Source of the DNA: Numida meleagris
Taxonomy: Eukaryota; Chordata; Aves; Galliformes; Numididae
Reading direction: 5' to 3'
NCBI RefSeq assembly: GCF_002078875.1
Contig: NC_034409.1
Location: 106,063,250-106,127,249 of the forward strand
Length of the DNA stretch: 64,000 bases
The translations under genes were made by a program, and so were the position numbers. Positions 46,919 to 60,459 of this stretch are shown here, in pieces. Below the pieces are notes generated by a model. That model ran no database searches and was not told the origin of the DNA. It worked only from the letters and a program-made list of their open reading frames with translations. The stretch's first letter is position 1, and each line of letters begins with the position of its first letter.

Positions 46919-49900
46919 GTCAATTTAAGGAAAAATATTAAGTATAAATGAATGCTTTCGGGTCTCTCTCAGTTCCCAGTCTTGTAGAGTAGATGGTCTG
47001 TGAGCTGGGATAGCAAAGTGCAGCTTAATGTTCACCCTGGCCTCTTCTGGTACTCAAGAGAAATACTCTTCCAGGCCCTTGTGGGTCTCTCATCCCATCT
47101 GTTTACTGCGGCATGTACTTCACTTCCGCTTCCATGCCTGGCACTGGCTTTATGCCAGCTATCAGGACCAGTCCAACCAAACTATCCCAGAGAGCCTTTG
47201 TCTAGGCAGAAAGCTGTTTATTTACATACAGATGAGTTTGCTTTTTCTCTTCCACTTGGTGTTGATTCAAGGGGCACCTGGCTCCTGGGATACTGCTGCT
47301 GCTGGTCTTCTGCCAGGCTGAGCTCGTGGCCAAAGGGTAGAGTCTCCCATTAGGAGACGGCTTTCTGGGATGTCTACTTTTGAGCAGCATTAAAATACAT
47401 CTTACTTGAACAGACTGTGGCCTTGTATCATCACAGAAATGTTACCCATGATGGCAGACACTGCTAGCTTTCATGTCTACAGGTTTTATTTTAGATACAT
47501 TTAGGAACATTCCTAACTAATTGGGGAAGATGATGCTATTCTGTGTTAATCACATTTGCAGAAGCTACCCCTACATTTTCAGGGCTAAATTCATTGTTAC
47601 TGTGCCATTGATTATTAGGTCCTCAGACATGCTTAAACAAAACAACCCATTCTGGATATTGTTTCCAGGGAGCATATTTGAAACCTCTAACAACCTCTGC
47701 AAGATGCCTATGTATTACTGCATTTGTAATATTTTGTCCCCTCCAAATATATATTGTTAGGCATTTGATGGCCTGTCTAACTGAAACATTTGCCTTGCCA
47801 CCTTGCCAGTCTGCAATAAGGAGGAAATCAGTACAGAATGAAATGTTATGGATTTAGGTATCTTGTTCCCCTTCTTATTGCAAATTTGTTTCCAAAGTTA
47901 ACACTTATTGCAAATTAGTTTCCAAAGTGAACACTTCAGGTTGCTGCACATTAATTTTCTCAACATATAATTTTCTGTTAGCTCATATGAATTAGAAGTT
48001 GATTTCATAATCCTTGCCATTCAGTATGTTGCTTCGAATAAGAATGTAATAAGTAAATAATTAATTATATAGTATTATTCTGCTGTAAAAGATGATTTAA
48101 GAAAACTAACCAATTGCACTTAAGGCAAATTTATTTATTTATTCAAACAAAGCCCCTGAGCTTGTCAGTTTATATGTATCAGCTAAATGAAACTAGCTTT
48201 TGCTGCTTAGGCCATGGATTATGACTTTTAACACAACCAAAACTCTTTAGTAGCCTTTTGCCAAATTATGTGTATTTTCCTATGAAAGGCCACCAGAGAA
48301 AGACTGGAAATATAACTAAGACAGCAAACAAAATACTGCAGTGTACATATACTTATCTTTTTTTTTTAACGTTTTTATAGATCAGTACAAGAACTTGGAG
48401 AAATTGCCAGCAGTTTATCTGCACAAACCTAGAATTTTTATGTTTCTTGGGAAGGAATGTCATTAAATTAACTTTTTTATGAATAGATTTGGAAAGTTAC
48501 TCTGGAAGGTTACTTCAGTGCTTCTCACTGACTAGCAAGGAGTGCAGGAAACAACAGAGCAGTCAATGTCTTAGAGTTGATTAAGTGCATTTCAGCATAC
48601 TGTATATTTCCAACACAAAATCAGTTTTTGGAACACAGAAAAATAAGTACATTTTTTGCAATTCTAAACATCATTTAACCTAACCTTAGCTTAGATTGGG
48701 ATTTTCCAATATGTCCATGAAAGATATCTGATTCAGCATTACTGAGGAGATATCATCCTTCCAGTCTTTTTTGAAAATACGGGATAGATTTTTGTAATCA
48801 AACATTTGCCTTATGTAAAAGCTGAATGGGATACAAGGGCTAACTGTCTATCATGATTCTGGCAGGGACATTATTCTTCTTGGATGTATGCAGGATACTG
48901 GGTAATGTTAATTAAAAAAAACATGTGACAATGTTTGCATTATTTGCATAGAACCTGAGAATGTTGACCTAACTATTCAATGTATGATATTTTAGTAAAC
49001 TATTTTGTTACCAGAAATTGGTGTGTTAACTTTTTTTTTGGCTGTGAATGTATTATCATTTTGGTATGTAGTTAAGTTAGGAGGCTTGTTCTTTTTTCAG
49101 TCAGAATGCATTTTCTCTTCTTCCCTAAAATACTTATTTTGTACTTCCTAAGATAGGAGTTGTTGGTTCTTCTTCCTAAGGCAAGCACAAAACTCCCATG
49201 AAAGACCAAGTGATGAAGAATGGGAGTGTTTTCCCAAGAATTAGGCATGCAGTTCTGCCACACAACAGCCTTGTCATTAACTATCTGCACAGGGTACACC
49301 TCTAAGTCAAAGGCATCTGCAAACAAAACCTTATAAGCAGGCTGTGATTTGAAAACAGATTTTTTTTTTTTTTTCAAAATGGCAAGAGCGTCAAGTGCAA
49401 GATTATTAAAATCATAACAAAGGAATGGAAAAAAGATTTTTTTAACCACAATTTATGTCTTTGGAAGACCAAGATCCAGAAATAAAACAGACTTGATGCA
49501 GCACTACATGTGTCACAGAAGCCAGCAGTGCTTGGCTGGCATGCTCCTTCAGATCAGGGAGCACAGCCCAGCCCCACTATCTCTTACAAGGGAAATGTCA
49601 GATAACTTAAGACAGTCAGAGCGTCCATTACAAGCAGTGTGGACTAGGAACTGCAACTAGAAGAGTTCTCTTCTACTACCGATTTTTTTAATCTTTTTTT
49701 TTTTTTTCCCACTTACATTTCTGGAGTATTTTTCTTGTTTGTTTCCAGCTGGCCTTAACTTCTTTAGTTTGTCTCACCTGTATATTTCCCACAGATACAG
49801 ATAGTGTTGTGCTGGACAGAGGCAAGACATCTAAGTCACAAGACATGTATATGCAAGGCATATGACATCCAACCCCTAAAAACAGACCTGTATTTTGCTC

Positions 49901-50672
49901 AGGTTCTGGCTGAGAAAACAGATTTTTTTCAAAGTCTGATAAGACAGGAGTGTAAGGCTAACCTTTAAAAAAGTTTGTTCAAGTACATTGTCACTGCAAG
50001 ACATAATTAGACAGTTTCTTTGGTTCAGGGATTTTGTTGCCTCACATTTCACAACTTCAAAAGTCCATTATTTATGTGGAAAAATATCCAAGTCTCATCT
50101 CTTCATCTCTGCAGCTGAACCATTTACTGCTATCCCTTGCATCTGGCTGCTGATCTACCCTGACCTTGTTTAATTTATGGCTTTGGGTGCAGGGAGAGAG
50201 GCACGTGTAATCAGCTTCCTATTCTTCTGTTGCCAAAAGCACTTAGAAATCAGAGCCACCATTACACTTACAAAACGTTGGCTTACAGCTGTAGGCGCAG
50301 AATGTCATAAATTAGTTATGTGGTGTGATTTACACCTCCAGCTTGTAGGTCTTCCAGGCAGCCACGTTCCCTTCATGTTTAATTTAATCGTTATTGCTGC
50401 AACAGTGATTGTAAGTAAATGTTTGACTCTGGTACATAAAGGGACCTGAAGCTTTTACATGTGCTTCTGCTAACAAAGGTGCAATGAGGGAATTAAAGAG
50501 GGAACAGCGCCAGGAGGCAGGAGTGGGTGTGAGCTGTTTTGTGTGTGAGCAGTGTAGCTTGCTCCTGCCAGGGCAAGGAGACAACTAAGGAGTAGCACTT
50601 GGTGCTGGCAGGGAGAGCTCAGTGCTGGGGCAAGGATGTGTGAAGGCACCAAAGGCTGTGCTCTCCTGGTCC
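46919..50672. other. intergenic sequence, no gene seen
   Basis: Mostly AT-rich unique sequence with several T/A homopolymers and one 30-base tandem duplication (47875-47934). The 47000-47390 part is less AT-rich and has a 'tgtttatttacat' box in a layout reminiscent of an LTR, but I could not identify it. Confidence 0.5.
47875..47934 (+). repeat. 30-bp tandem duplication
   Basis: Two adjacent copies of a 30-base unit beginning 'ttattgcaaatt', at 47875-47904 and 47905-47934, differing at two positions. No flanking repeat element explains it. Confidence 0.92.
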
Positions 50673-50862
50673 CTCAATAGTGAAACACTGGCACAGGTTG
50701 CCCAGAGAGGTGGTGGATGCCCCATCCCTGGAGACATCCAAGGTCAGGCTGGACGGGGCTCTGAGCAACCTGATGGAGCTGTAGGTCCCCCTGTTCACTG
50801 CAGGGGAGTTGGACCAGATGGCCTTTAGGAGTACCTTCCAACTCAAATGATCCTGTGATTAT
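50673..50862 (+). mobile_element. CR1 LINE fragment with 3' end
   Basis: 'aaacactggcacaggttgcccagagaggtggtggatgccccatccctggagac' through 'aggtcaggctggacggggctctgagcaacctgatg' to 'taccttccaactcaaatgatcctgtgatt'. It is a third CR1 subfamily ('gagaggtggtggatgcccc'). Confidence 0.93.
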
Positions 50863-53800
50863 TGTGGGTCTTGTCCCCTTATGCTGAGGCCAAGGGCTGC
50901 GTGCTTTGCAGGTATGTCATGGAATGGAATACTGATGTGGAATACTGATGAAAAACCATGGAACCATGACAAGGGTCAACTTGATGGGGAGGAGGTTTGC
51001 TACCAGAGACCACTGTAACTGAGTGGTATTGCCTTCTTCAGCTTTGCTGAAGAAAATTGTATATAGGATAGGAGAAAAGAGAGACTGGAAATTTTAGCCT
51101 AAAAATGCGTAAATCTTCACAATATTCTTGAAGTCTTTCAGCACTCACGAGTTTCCTGACCTTCTGGGGGATCTTATTTTGCATATGAATGTTGAAAATT
51201 AATGTTTGAATCTCATAATAAATTTTACTGTTCATAGGTAAGAGAAATCCAAAATATGGCAGTGAACACAAACATAAAGAGAAGCTGAATGTATGAAACT
51301 ATCTCTGCCAGGGATTTATGTTCTCTTACTGCAAAAAAGTAGCTTTCAGTCACAGATGTATCACAGGTACAGCACATAAAAGACATGTATTTCAAAGAAA
51401 ATAAAATGCCTGTCCTTTTTACTTTGTGATCTTAACTGATTGCCTAAAGGAAGCAGTTTGATGTCAGTCATAAGGCTGTATTTCATGAAAATGCAAACAA
51501 GACACAGCTCCTCCAGTGTAATGCTGACTTTTATGGTGATAATCCGCTCTCTCATCATTACAGTGTCAGTTTGGACCATGCCTGTAGGTCACTTAGGGAA
51601 TATTCATTAATATTCTATTTTCAGAAGTGTAAGTATTAATGTTTCTTATAACTGGAAACCTTGCAAAATTATCAGGAAAGAAAGAGAAAGGGTATAACTT
51701 CATACTCCCCTGGTACTTTTCCTGGCATTAACTGTGGGATGTTCTGTGGGATTTGGAGCGTTGGGCTAAGGATTTTTCTTGCATATTTTTGAAAAGGCTT
51801 GTGCACCATTCACAAGACATGTCACTGGCTGATAGGTATCAAGAGCACCAGGGCTAAGGCAGCTCTGGATAGAGCTGCACTTGAAGAGTCTGGTTTTGCA
51901 TAGGAAGGCAGTCTGAAACCATGACCCTAAGCAATAATGAAAAGCAATAATGAAAAATGTATTAGTGATAATAGTAAGTGTACGAAATGATGCTTACATT
52001 TTCTTGGCAGGCTACTGTGCATCGAAAAGTTCCTTAGAACAGACTGAATGATAATCAGGGCAATTAAGTTAACAATTTGGACCAGGGACAAGGCATTTCT
52101 AAAGCTGAAGAAAATGTTGCTAGGAGAAGTGACATATTAGAGTGCACTAAAAATTTCCTTCTCAGATTTACACTCCTCCTAACAGCACCAAAGCTGCATC
52201 TTCTTTCATTCTGTGAATAACTTACTTATTGTTGCCTGGATTCCATGCTGAATGTTTTCATCTACATTTCCTGAATTAAGACATTTTCATTTTACCAACT
52301 GCAACTCATCATAGATTTCGGTACTGGAGAGAAGGAATGCACCTGCCAAAGGAGAAGCAAGGAGTAGTTCAGAAGGGGTCCTGGCAGGAAAGTGCTGGAG
52401 AACAACAGTCATATAGGTAATACAAAGAGGAAAAGATGTGGGCCTGTTGTTTTTGGAGCATTTCCTCTAGTGCATTTGGGTTCCAGTTAAGGAAAATAGT
52501 GAATCAAAGCCTCACTTAGACTACTATAGCTAACAAACGCTAATAAAAACTATTGTGAATGAGAAGCATGCCTTTCAGAGGGTCAAGCATTTTGAAAAAC
52601 AGTAGAGAAAAGCAGTAAGAGTGTAGAGAAAGAAAGAAACATGAGGCAGATTTAAAACAGCCAACCTTGGCCTGATCTGCTACTAAAGAGAAGGGTCACG
52701 GAGGTAAGAGACAGCTAATTCAGTCTGTAGGTCAGCTTGTCTCCTACCTCAGCCTTTTCTAAAGGTTTCAGCTCTTTTACTACACTCCGTTTGAGGAAAG
52801 AACATTTGCTTCTTAATGTGCAGCTATTTCTAAAAATCTTTCTGACGTTCAAATCACTTTTCAAGCCAATTTTCATGGGAAAATGACAAATTTTATTCTA
52901 GTTTCTAGTACAGATCTCAAATTAGGTATGGTGTTGTATTTCTAAGTGCTTCTTCCTTATTTCAATGCTTACATCTTCTGATCATAGTTTCTTTGACTCA
53001 ACTAAATAAGCTAAAGTACAGCATGGAAGTGCAGGGACTGGTGACTTCCCCTTCAGTGTTCTTGCTTGTTAGAAGTACTTAAAAATGAAGATGTCTAAAT
53101 GCTTTTCAGTTTCTATCATGGCAATTTGTCTAATTCTCCTGTGAGGTAAAAAAATATGCTTATGGCCACAGTGACAATGACAGAAGCCTTCAGTAAGCAA
53201 CTCTTAAAGAGTCCATTGTGCTTGGAGCATGAGGTGGCACAGCAGGTTGTATAGATATATGTTCCAGACTAACACAACCGAGAATAAAAAATTTTGGAGG
53301 ATTGCTCCAGAAGCTTGCACATTTGAGTAGCTGCAGAAGAAATGATATAGTGTACAAAATGACTTTGGAAGAGTTGGAAGAAAATGGGCAAAAATCCTCC
53401 TACTCACAGGCAAAAGAAAAAGAGAATTGGAAAGAAACGTCTAGAGAAACTAGAGTGGGAGGTAGGAATCTGCATGGTACACAGGCTGATGATTCACAAA
53501 ACGATTTTCCATTTGCATCAGACTAGCAAACTTAGGACATGATCCTTCAAATACTCATGAGCATGGGTAGTCTTGTATGTGCACGTTGTTCTCGGTGGCT
53601 GGGGGTTTGTACCCTTTACCATGCTGTGTTATGTCTTATCCCACACACATCCTAACCAATGCCAGTGACTGCATTCATCACGATTCTATGGTTCATTAGA
53701 AAAGTCAAAGTAAAGAAAGAACTAACAAGGTCAGTGAGAAATAATTAATAAAATATTAATGCATGTGTTGGTTGCCTAAGCAGCCCCAGGGAAAACAAAG

Positions 53801-55299
53801 GACACTTGAATCCAGTCACTGTGCAGCAGATGCACCCAGGAGGATTTCAGCTGATGAGGCCAAGCCAGCAGTGTGTGGGTAGAGGTGACAGGTGCTCCCT
53901 TGACAGCTCCCACTCGTGTCAGATCCAGAATGAGACAAGCACATGGTGGATGCTCTAGGCCACAGCATACCCTTTTCCTGCTGTGGGCTTCAACTAATAC
54001 TCTCTACACTGAGGAGGCGGGGAAGAAATGCCTGCAATTGGGGCCAGCAAGCTACATGAGGAAGCAGCAAAAGCAGTAATGTACTGAACAGAATATTGTA
54101 TATGGAGCCTTATCTCCTGTGTAGGTAGAGGTGCTCCAGTGGAACTGTGAACCTGGGATGCAGAGATAGATACTGCTTGCCTTGAGTATGCTGCTGGTCT
54201 GTTCTGGGCAGTAGCAGTCAGGTTAGTTTCTCATAAGGTGGGAAATGTGAATTTTCAGACCACTTTAACCTGAGGAACTTCAGACTCAGAATCCCAAACT
54301 TCCAGGAGAGCTCCTCACCAAGGAGCATTGACTGGGCCTCTGGATGCAAAAACCTCCTTCTGAACCAGTGGTGTACCCAGCATGTGGCAGCTGACCCTAT
54401 TTTGAGAAATCTGGCAATGCTCAAAGTCCTCAGGGCTGTTTCTCACACTCCCTATACTCCACCTCTTCCAGAATGGCTGGCAAGGTATCTTCACCTTCTC
54501 TGCATGGCCCCTAGTGGCATGAGTACTGATGCTCATATAAGGTCAGCCCAACTCAGATTCTGTGTAAAAATACATTTATATATGTTGCATCCAACAGTCT
54601 GCCTGGCTTGAGAAGAATGATAGACCCTGATGGAGATGTATACTCAAGCATCTGTACAGTTCCAATGTAACCCAGACAACTTTAGGTCCTCAGACACATA
54701 GTCTGGTAGGTACTAACATTTAAAGCATTCATAAACTGGGAATCACTGTTCAGCTCCCGTCAAAAACGAGCCAGAGCACAGCAAAACACAATTTGCTCCT
54801 TTTTGTCTGTTTTCTGAGGCCAAATCAGTCAGGAACCCTCCATTTAATAAAAAAGAGATGGGAGGACACTATGTTTGAAAATTCCTTCCAAGACTTAGGC
54901 ATGACGTAGTACTTCTCTGAGATCCACAGCCTTGTTCTCTCTCAGTGAAACATCAGTGTCAAACCATCTTTAGGCCTGCAGAGCACTTAGTATTAGAGTA
55001 GGGATTTTGAGGACCATGTGTTGGATATAGCTAATGCAGTGACAATGAAGTATGTATAGCCCTTCGTAGATCTCAGGACCACTTGGCTCTTTGAAATCAT
55101 TTATTTGCCAAATTTCTGCCTCTTTCAATGTGAGGTAATACACTAGTTTGTGAAAATCATAATGGGTATTCTATGCATCTTTATAATGTACTTGCTTTAG
55201 GATATGGGCAATCTACAGAATATCACAGGTTGCAGTGTGGTAAAGAGACAGCTGATCAGCCTGTGATTAGATAGCGTTGCAGCAAAAGTTGTAGCACAG
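50863..55299. other. intergenic sequence, no gene seen
   Basis: Long AT-rich stretch free of recognised repeats. ORFs are short and domain-free. Conserved non-coding elements may be present but need alignment with other birds to see. Confidence 0.5.
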
Positions 55300-55790
55300 A
55301 TGCAACAACATGACATCCAGAGGGACCTTAATAAGCTCAAGGACTGAGACAAGACCAACATAATGAAATTCAAAGTGATGAAGCACAAAAATCTGCAACA
55401 ACTCTGAGGTATAGGCTGCAGTTACCATCTAATTGACAGCGGGTAGGAAACTTGGTGGAGACCTGGGTGAAATGAATGCCAGGGTGAATACAAGCCAACA
55501 ATACCCACTCATTGCAAATAGGGCAAACCATGAACTAGATCATATTCAGAAATGAGTTTCCAGCATGTTCAAAGAAACTATCATGCTCCTCTACTAGGCA
55601 TCTGTGGAAACCACTGTGTGGTTTCATGCCCTTCGGTACAGGTAGGGTGTGGAGAACCTAGGGAGGGCCCAGTGGCAGGATATCAACTGGACAGGGCTCT
55701 AGAGCACAGCACTAGTGAGGACGTGCTGAGGGAGCCGGGCTTTAGTCTGGTACTGAAGAGGTCAAAGGGTGATCTAATAGCAGCTTAAAT
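55300..55790 (+). mobile_element. old CR1-like LINE fragment
   Basis: Diverged sense blocks: 'catccagagggaccttaataagctcaagga', 'aaattcaaagtgatgaagcac', 'gggtgaatacaagccaacaat', then 'gctgagggagccgggctttagtctggtactgaagaggtcaaagggtgatct'. The order is that of the post-RT part of CR1. Divergence is high, so the copy is probably ancient; bounds are approximate. Confidence 0.6.
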
Positions 55791-58700
55791 CCACCCAAAG
55801 TGCAATTAGAAAGATGACAAAGCCTGTCTCTTCTCGGTAGTGCCAAATCATGGTTTTGTACAGGTTCTAAATGCAGCTATTATTCTTTCTGAAGCTTTTT
55901 ACAAAGAATTGTCTTTATTAATCCAAACCAAAATCCAGTCAATCCATTTTAACCATTTTTCCCACTGGGGTGACGTGAGATGGAATCCACTTATTAGATG
56001 CTTTCTCTTTTCTACCTCTGTTTTTATTTGGATGGAAATCAAAGTATTCATAGAAGGTATCTCAAGAGAACAGTTATGAAAGTGGGGATGTTGGCTGAAA
56101 ATGAGTGGGAGATTTTAGATTTTTTAAAAATGGATATATGGAAAAGCAAAGAAGTAAAATGAAAAAAATTGTAATTGCTTGGGAAATTATGGGAAGTGTG
56201 ATGTTTCGTTGTTGTTTTAACAAGTCAGGGTGATATTATTTTTTAGTAAAGTTTCTGAAATTTAGTTTTGGAAATTGATCAAAACTCCCTAAACAGAATG
56301 TTTCCTTTCCCTTTGCTGAAGTGAATCTTTTTCCATCAGACTGGCATTAATTTTTACTGGCTAGAAATGTTACTGTGATTAGTAGGATATATAGTTCAGG
56401 AAAGTCATATGTCCCTTCTTTATGATTTAGGCTTCCTGGCAGATGGACTCACTAAAAATACTTCCTGATTTGTCACATCAGCTCAACTTACTGCCCTGAA
56501 GGATGCAGTCAAGATCTCAGAGGAAGGAAGTCTGTAGCAATAGCAAGAACATCTCTCATGAGGCAGCCCTGCAGCTTTGGTGACCATAAGTGACTATAGA
56601 TATGCAAGAAAAAGGTTTGATATAACCCCACAAACAAAACAAAATATTTCAGAATAGATGTGCCAGAAAAAAAGTGTGATTTAATCCTGCAAAGAAAAAC
56701 AAAACTCAGAATCAGTGATCCATGTGGATTCCTTCCAACTCGGGATATTCTGTGATCCTGTGGAACTTGCACTTCACAGCAAGGGCCCATTTTGTCAGTG
56801 CCCTGAGGGTACCACCAGGCCTGACCCTCCCTCTTGCAACTGCCTGGATTCCTCCCAAGGCCCAAGTCCTCTCCTCAGCTCCTGGGATCATCACTCCCTA
56901 CCCCAGCGATGCTGCAGGTTGTCTCAGAGGTGTCTCTCACCCGACATGCCATGTCCCCAGCCCCATCTCCCAGATCAGACCCCCTGGATTAGCACTGGCC
57001 CTGTCAGGGGCTGTGATGGCCATTCTACCCCTGGCTCTTGGGGAAATCAACAAGGGCACAGCTGGTGTGGGGCCCCTCAGTTCTCCCTGGCCCATGGGAT
57101 ATGGGAGTCCAGTTGGGTGCTTCTGCTCCCCACCATGTTGCCTGTAGTGCTGTGACAGAGGTGTGTTCTCCAGCACTAACACACAACCTTGTGGCTACAG
57201 AATACGATAAATAAATGTTGTTACGACCTGTACAGACGGCGGAGCAGCAGCCCTCCGCTGGGACATCAGGTGTCGTTGCCAATCCAGCTTTTCAGGTCGG
57301 AACAGCACGTAGCTCGTGGCTGCCAGCCTGTCATCAGCATTACGTGCTTCCTCCTGCAGGACTGGTTAAATATTAACACCGCAATATGCATATTGGGGCG
57401 GGCAGGAGGGAAGACGCAACCCTCACCTTATCTACCGTGGGGACAATGTCACACCAAAGCCCAGCCACGCAATCACGGGATTGTGCGAGCACTCACCCCA
57501 CGGCACTGAGCAGGAAGAGGCAGCGGCTGGGCCTGGGGAAGGCTTCTTCCAGGAGAGAAGGTGAGGGCTCACTGACTGAGTGCTGCTTGTGTGTGACAGA
57601 GAGTGGGTGGAAAAACACATTTAGGTATCCAGGGGAGGCGATCCATGCTATCCTGCAGAGCCATGTTGCCTGGCAGAGGGAGTGGTTGGGGAAACACAGC
57701 TTAACCCTCTCCTTGGCTCCTGCTTCAGCTGGGAGGCCATCGGCTGTCGTGCATTTAGGGCGATACTGTCCCCTTCAGCCAGTGTGAGTGCAGGCAGAAA
57801 TGAAGTTGGGTCAAGAACAAGGGCTGGGAGCAGAGCTTGCAGCTGCCCCACACAGCCAGAAATGCCAATTGTTCATTTGTGAGTGGGATTACAACCATGT
57901 CTGCCTGCTTTAGGGACATGCTGGGTCCGGGGGTGCTCTCTGTACCGGCAGATCCCTCCCAGGGTGGTGACTTCCTAGAAAAGGCCTTGATACTGACATC
58001 TTTGTTTGCTTCCTGGTGCTTCATTCGGGCAGTTTCAGTTAAGGCCGCATAGAACACTAATGCTGACAGCTACCAGGTGTGTACATATGTGCTGCAGGCT
58101 GGGGCAGTGAGGAAAGGAAGAAGGCTCTGCAGCCCTCCCCTCAGCTACCTATGTCAGGCTCCTCAGTGCACAGCCTTCACAGTGAGCACATAGCTGAGGA
58201 AACACAAGTCTTTCAGAATACCTCAGGAATGCCTAAATCAACCTACCAACTAGCCCCCTCGCAACACATGGATGAAGAAATCGGCACACAGACTCAGCTT
58301 AAAATGTTGATTAATTAACAGGGCTGCCCTTTTAAGTTTGTTGGTCAAATTGAAAGCTTGCAAAATGGGGAAAAGCAGAGCAAACTGCCAGCTGATCACA
58401 TCACAGCTGCTGCACTCAGCTCAGCAAGATCCCTTCTGTTCAAAGCGCTGATAGGTGAGTGGAGCTGCAGGATAGCTTGGGACTACAATCAAGCACACCT
58501 GGCTGGAGAACAACAAGGGTTTTGTTAGTGACGGGGAGCCTGTGGCAGCACACCGGCACCTCCTGTGAGAAGCCTCCCTGCTCCAAGTGCTGCTGCAGAT
58601 CTCCTCTTGCCATCCTTCCATGTCTGCTTTCACAAAAGTACTGCTGGAAGTTAAGCCAGGGTTGTTGTGTAGAATGGTGAAATCAGCTGCTTGTTCAAGT

Positions 58701-59012
58701 CTAGCAAAATAGCTGGCCCAGGACTCCTGTGGTGTGGCTATTGGCACTGTTTTGGTTTAAGCAAGATGGTGATTAAAAAGTACACTTCTCAAAGGAAACT
58801 CAAATATCTCTATGGTGATTCTAATATTCATGCATGGCCGCAAAGAACACTTCTGAAACCAAAAATACTTTCCTAACAAGAAATAAGGGCTCGCCACAAG
58901 ACCACATCCTCTGCATCCCACTCATGAACTAAAACTTAAATTTCCCAGCTGAGAAGTTTGTAAACTGAGCAGTGCAGTCAAACAGCCTCCCGTGTGTTTT
59001 GAGGGCGAAGAG
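55791..59012. other. intergenic sequence, no gene supported
   Basis: The segment 56800-57600 is GC-richer and has overlapping 140-146-codon ORFs on + (56715-57155), but without domain, splice or family evidence. AATAAA near 57206-57212 followed by a GC-richer stretch could be an LTR end or a gene end. A short CR1 tail lies at 56723-56762. Confidence 0.4.
56723..56762 (+). mobile_element. very short CR1 3' tail
   Basis: Only 'tggattccttccaactcgggatattctgtgatcctgtgg' remains, the last 40 or so bases of a CR1 with its terminal octamer. Confidence 0.75.
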
Positions 59013-59107
59013 AGCAATCATAGAATGGCTGGGGTTGGAAGGGACCTCAGAGATAACCAAGTTCCAACCCCCATGATGCAGGCAGGGTTGCCAACTGCTA
59101 GATCATC
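59013..59107 (-). mobile_element. short CR1 3'-end fragment
   Basis: 'caatcatagaatggctggggttggaagggacctcagagataaccaagttcc' then 'gcaggcagggttgccaactgctagatc'. An antisense, 5'-truncated copy 107 bases from a sense copy. Confidence 0.93.
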
Positions 59108-59214
59108 TCATACAGGTGAATCACAAATGCTGGAAAAACAGAAAATGCAGAATTAAGGTGATGGCTTCCACCTCAAGCTCTGTACCCTATCTCTGTCTGC
59201 TGTGGAAAGGTGAT

Positions 59215-59602
59215 CATGCTGAGGGGAATGTGATTGTTTGGTCTAGAGAAGAGGAGGCTCAGGAAAAGCCTTATTGCTCTCTACAACCACCTGAAAGGAG
59301 ATTGTGGCGAGGTGGGTGTCGGCCTCTTCTCCCAGGTAACAGTGATAGGATGAGAGCTAATGGCCTCCAGTTGAGCCAGGGAAGGTTCAGGGTGGATATT
59401 TGAAAAAATTTATTCTCAGGAAGAGTGGTGAGGCAGTGGCACAGGCTGCCCAGGGAGGTGGTGGAATCACTGTCCTGGGAGATGCTGATGAACCATGTGG
59501 ATGTGGCACTGAAGGACAGGGTTAGTGGGGTTGTTGGGGATGGGCTGACAGTTGGATTAGGTAATCTTACAGGTCTTTCCAACCTTAATGATTCTATGGT
59601 TT
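59215..59602 (+). mobile_element. CR1 LINE fragment with 3' end
   Basis: 'gaatgtgattgtttggtctagagaagaggaggctcagg' through 'ggtgaggcagtggcacaggctgcccagggaggtggtgg' to 'cttacaggtctttccaaccttaatgattctatgg'. Same subfamily as the copies at 19205 and 46663. Confidence 0.94.
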
Positions 59603-60299
59603 ATTTTGGAGTGTAAGATCTCTCAGATTTAGAGAAATAGTGCTCGGCTGGTACCTGGGAGGAGATTTGGTATTTCCCCAAGCTGGCTCTGGATGGGGTG
59701 GCTAGTGGTGATGCTGGTGCTAGGCTGCACCTGTGAATGTACAAATAGGAATCCTAGTTTCGGGCTAACATACATGGAAAAACAGTGAAACATTTTTGGG
59801 GAGGTAATAATGCTCTAGGGCATGCTCCCTTTTTCCCTCCTAAAGGCTGTCCTTTTTATCTGTTTCCTGGAGGAAAAATGTTCCTGACATACACATCTGC
59901 TCCTCTGCAGCCCCAGAGAGCAGCTGGGGCCTCACGTGGGGCTCTGTCTGACAAACAAGTGATGGAGCACAGAGCTCATTACTTTGCCAGGACACTGCCA
60001 GTGGCACGGGCAGGGCACCCTCCATATGCATGTGATTATGGGCAGCTAAAAGAATTATTTTTCCCAGCTGCTCATGATTAACTTTAATGGTGCAGATAGG
60101 GCTCCCCTGACACAATCAATCCTGAAGCAGTAGTGTTATAATAGCCAGGATGTACTGGGGGCTGCAAGATCTGGAGGGGAAGTTTTCTCTGTTGAAGAGA
60201 AGTCTGTGTGCTGAAAGCTCAGCTACTTCTTTTTAGGCAGTTGTTCTAAGAGAAGGTATTGCTTTCCCCCCAACCCTTGCCTCATTTAATTATCGCTCC
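59603..60299. other. sequence upstream of the IGSF5 candidate
   Basis: Unique sequence with no repeat or exon recognised. It would be the distal promoter region if the IGSF5 call is right. Confidence 0.4.
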
Positions 60300-60300
60300 T

Positions 60301-60328
60301 TGTTTACATTACAGGTCACGTAAAGTCA
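60301..60328 (+). promoter_or_regulatory. forkhead site and DR4 nuclear-receptor-like element
   Basis: A forkhead consensus TGTTTAC starts at 60301. AGGTCA (60313-60318) and AAGTCA (60323-60328) are direct half-sites spaced by four bases, a DR4 arrangement. They lie about 130-160 bases upstream of the IGSF5 candidate start. Forkhead and nuclear-receptor factors are common in epithelial gene control, but binding is inference. Confidence 0.3.
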
Positions 60329-60459
60329 CGCTTAATCACAGGACGCAAAGCAGCAGCTCATTACTGAGTTTCTCCTTAAGTTCTGTCCTTCAGCTTCTTC
60401 TCAAGCATTCAGTGAATGCTGGTGGCTTTCTGCCTTAGGGACCAGGAGAGAATGCTCCA

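Noticed and set aside
47000..47390. Possible LTR or unknown repeat, less AT-rich with a 'tgtttatttacat' box
   Set aside because: No TG...CA ends, no second copy and no known family could be recognised.
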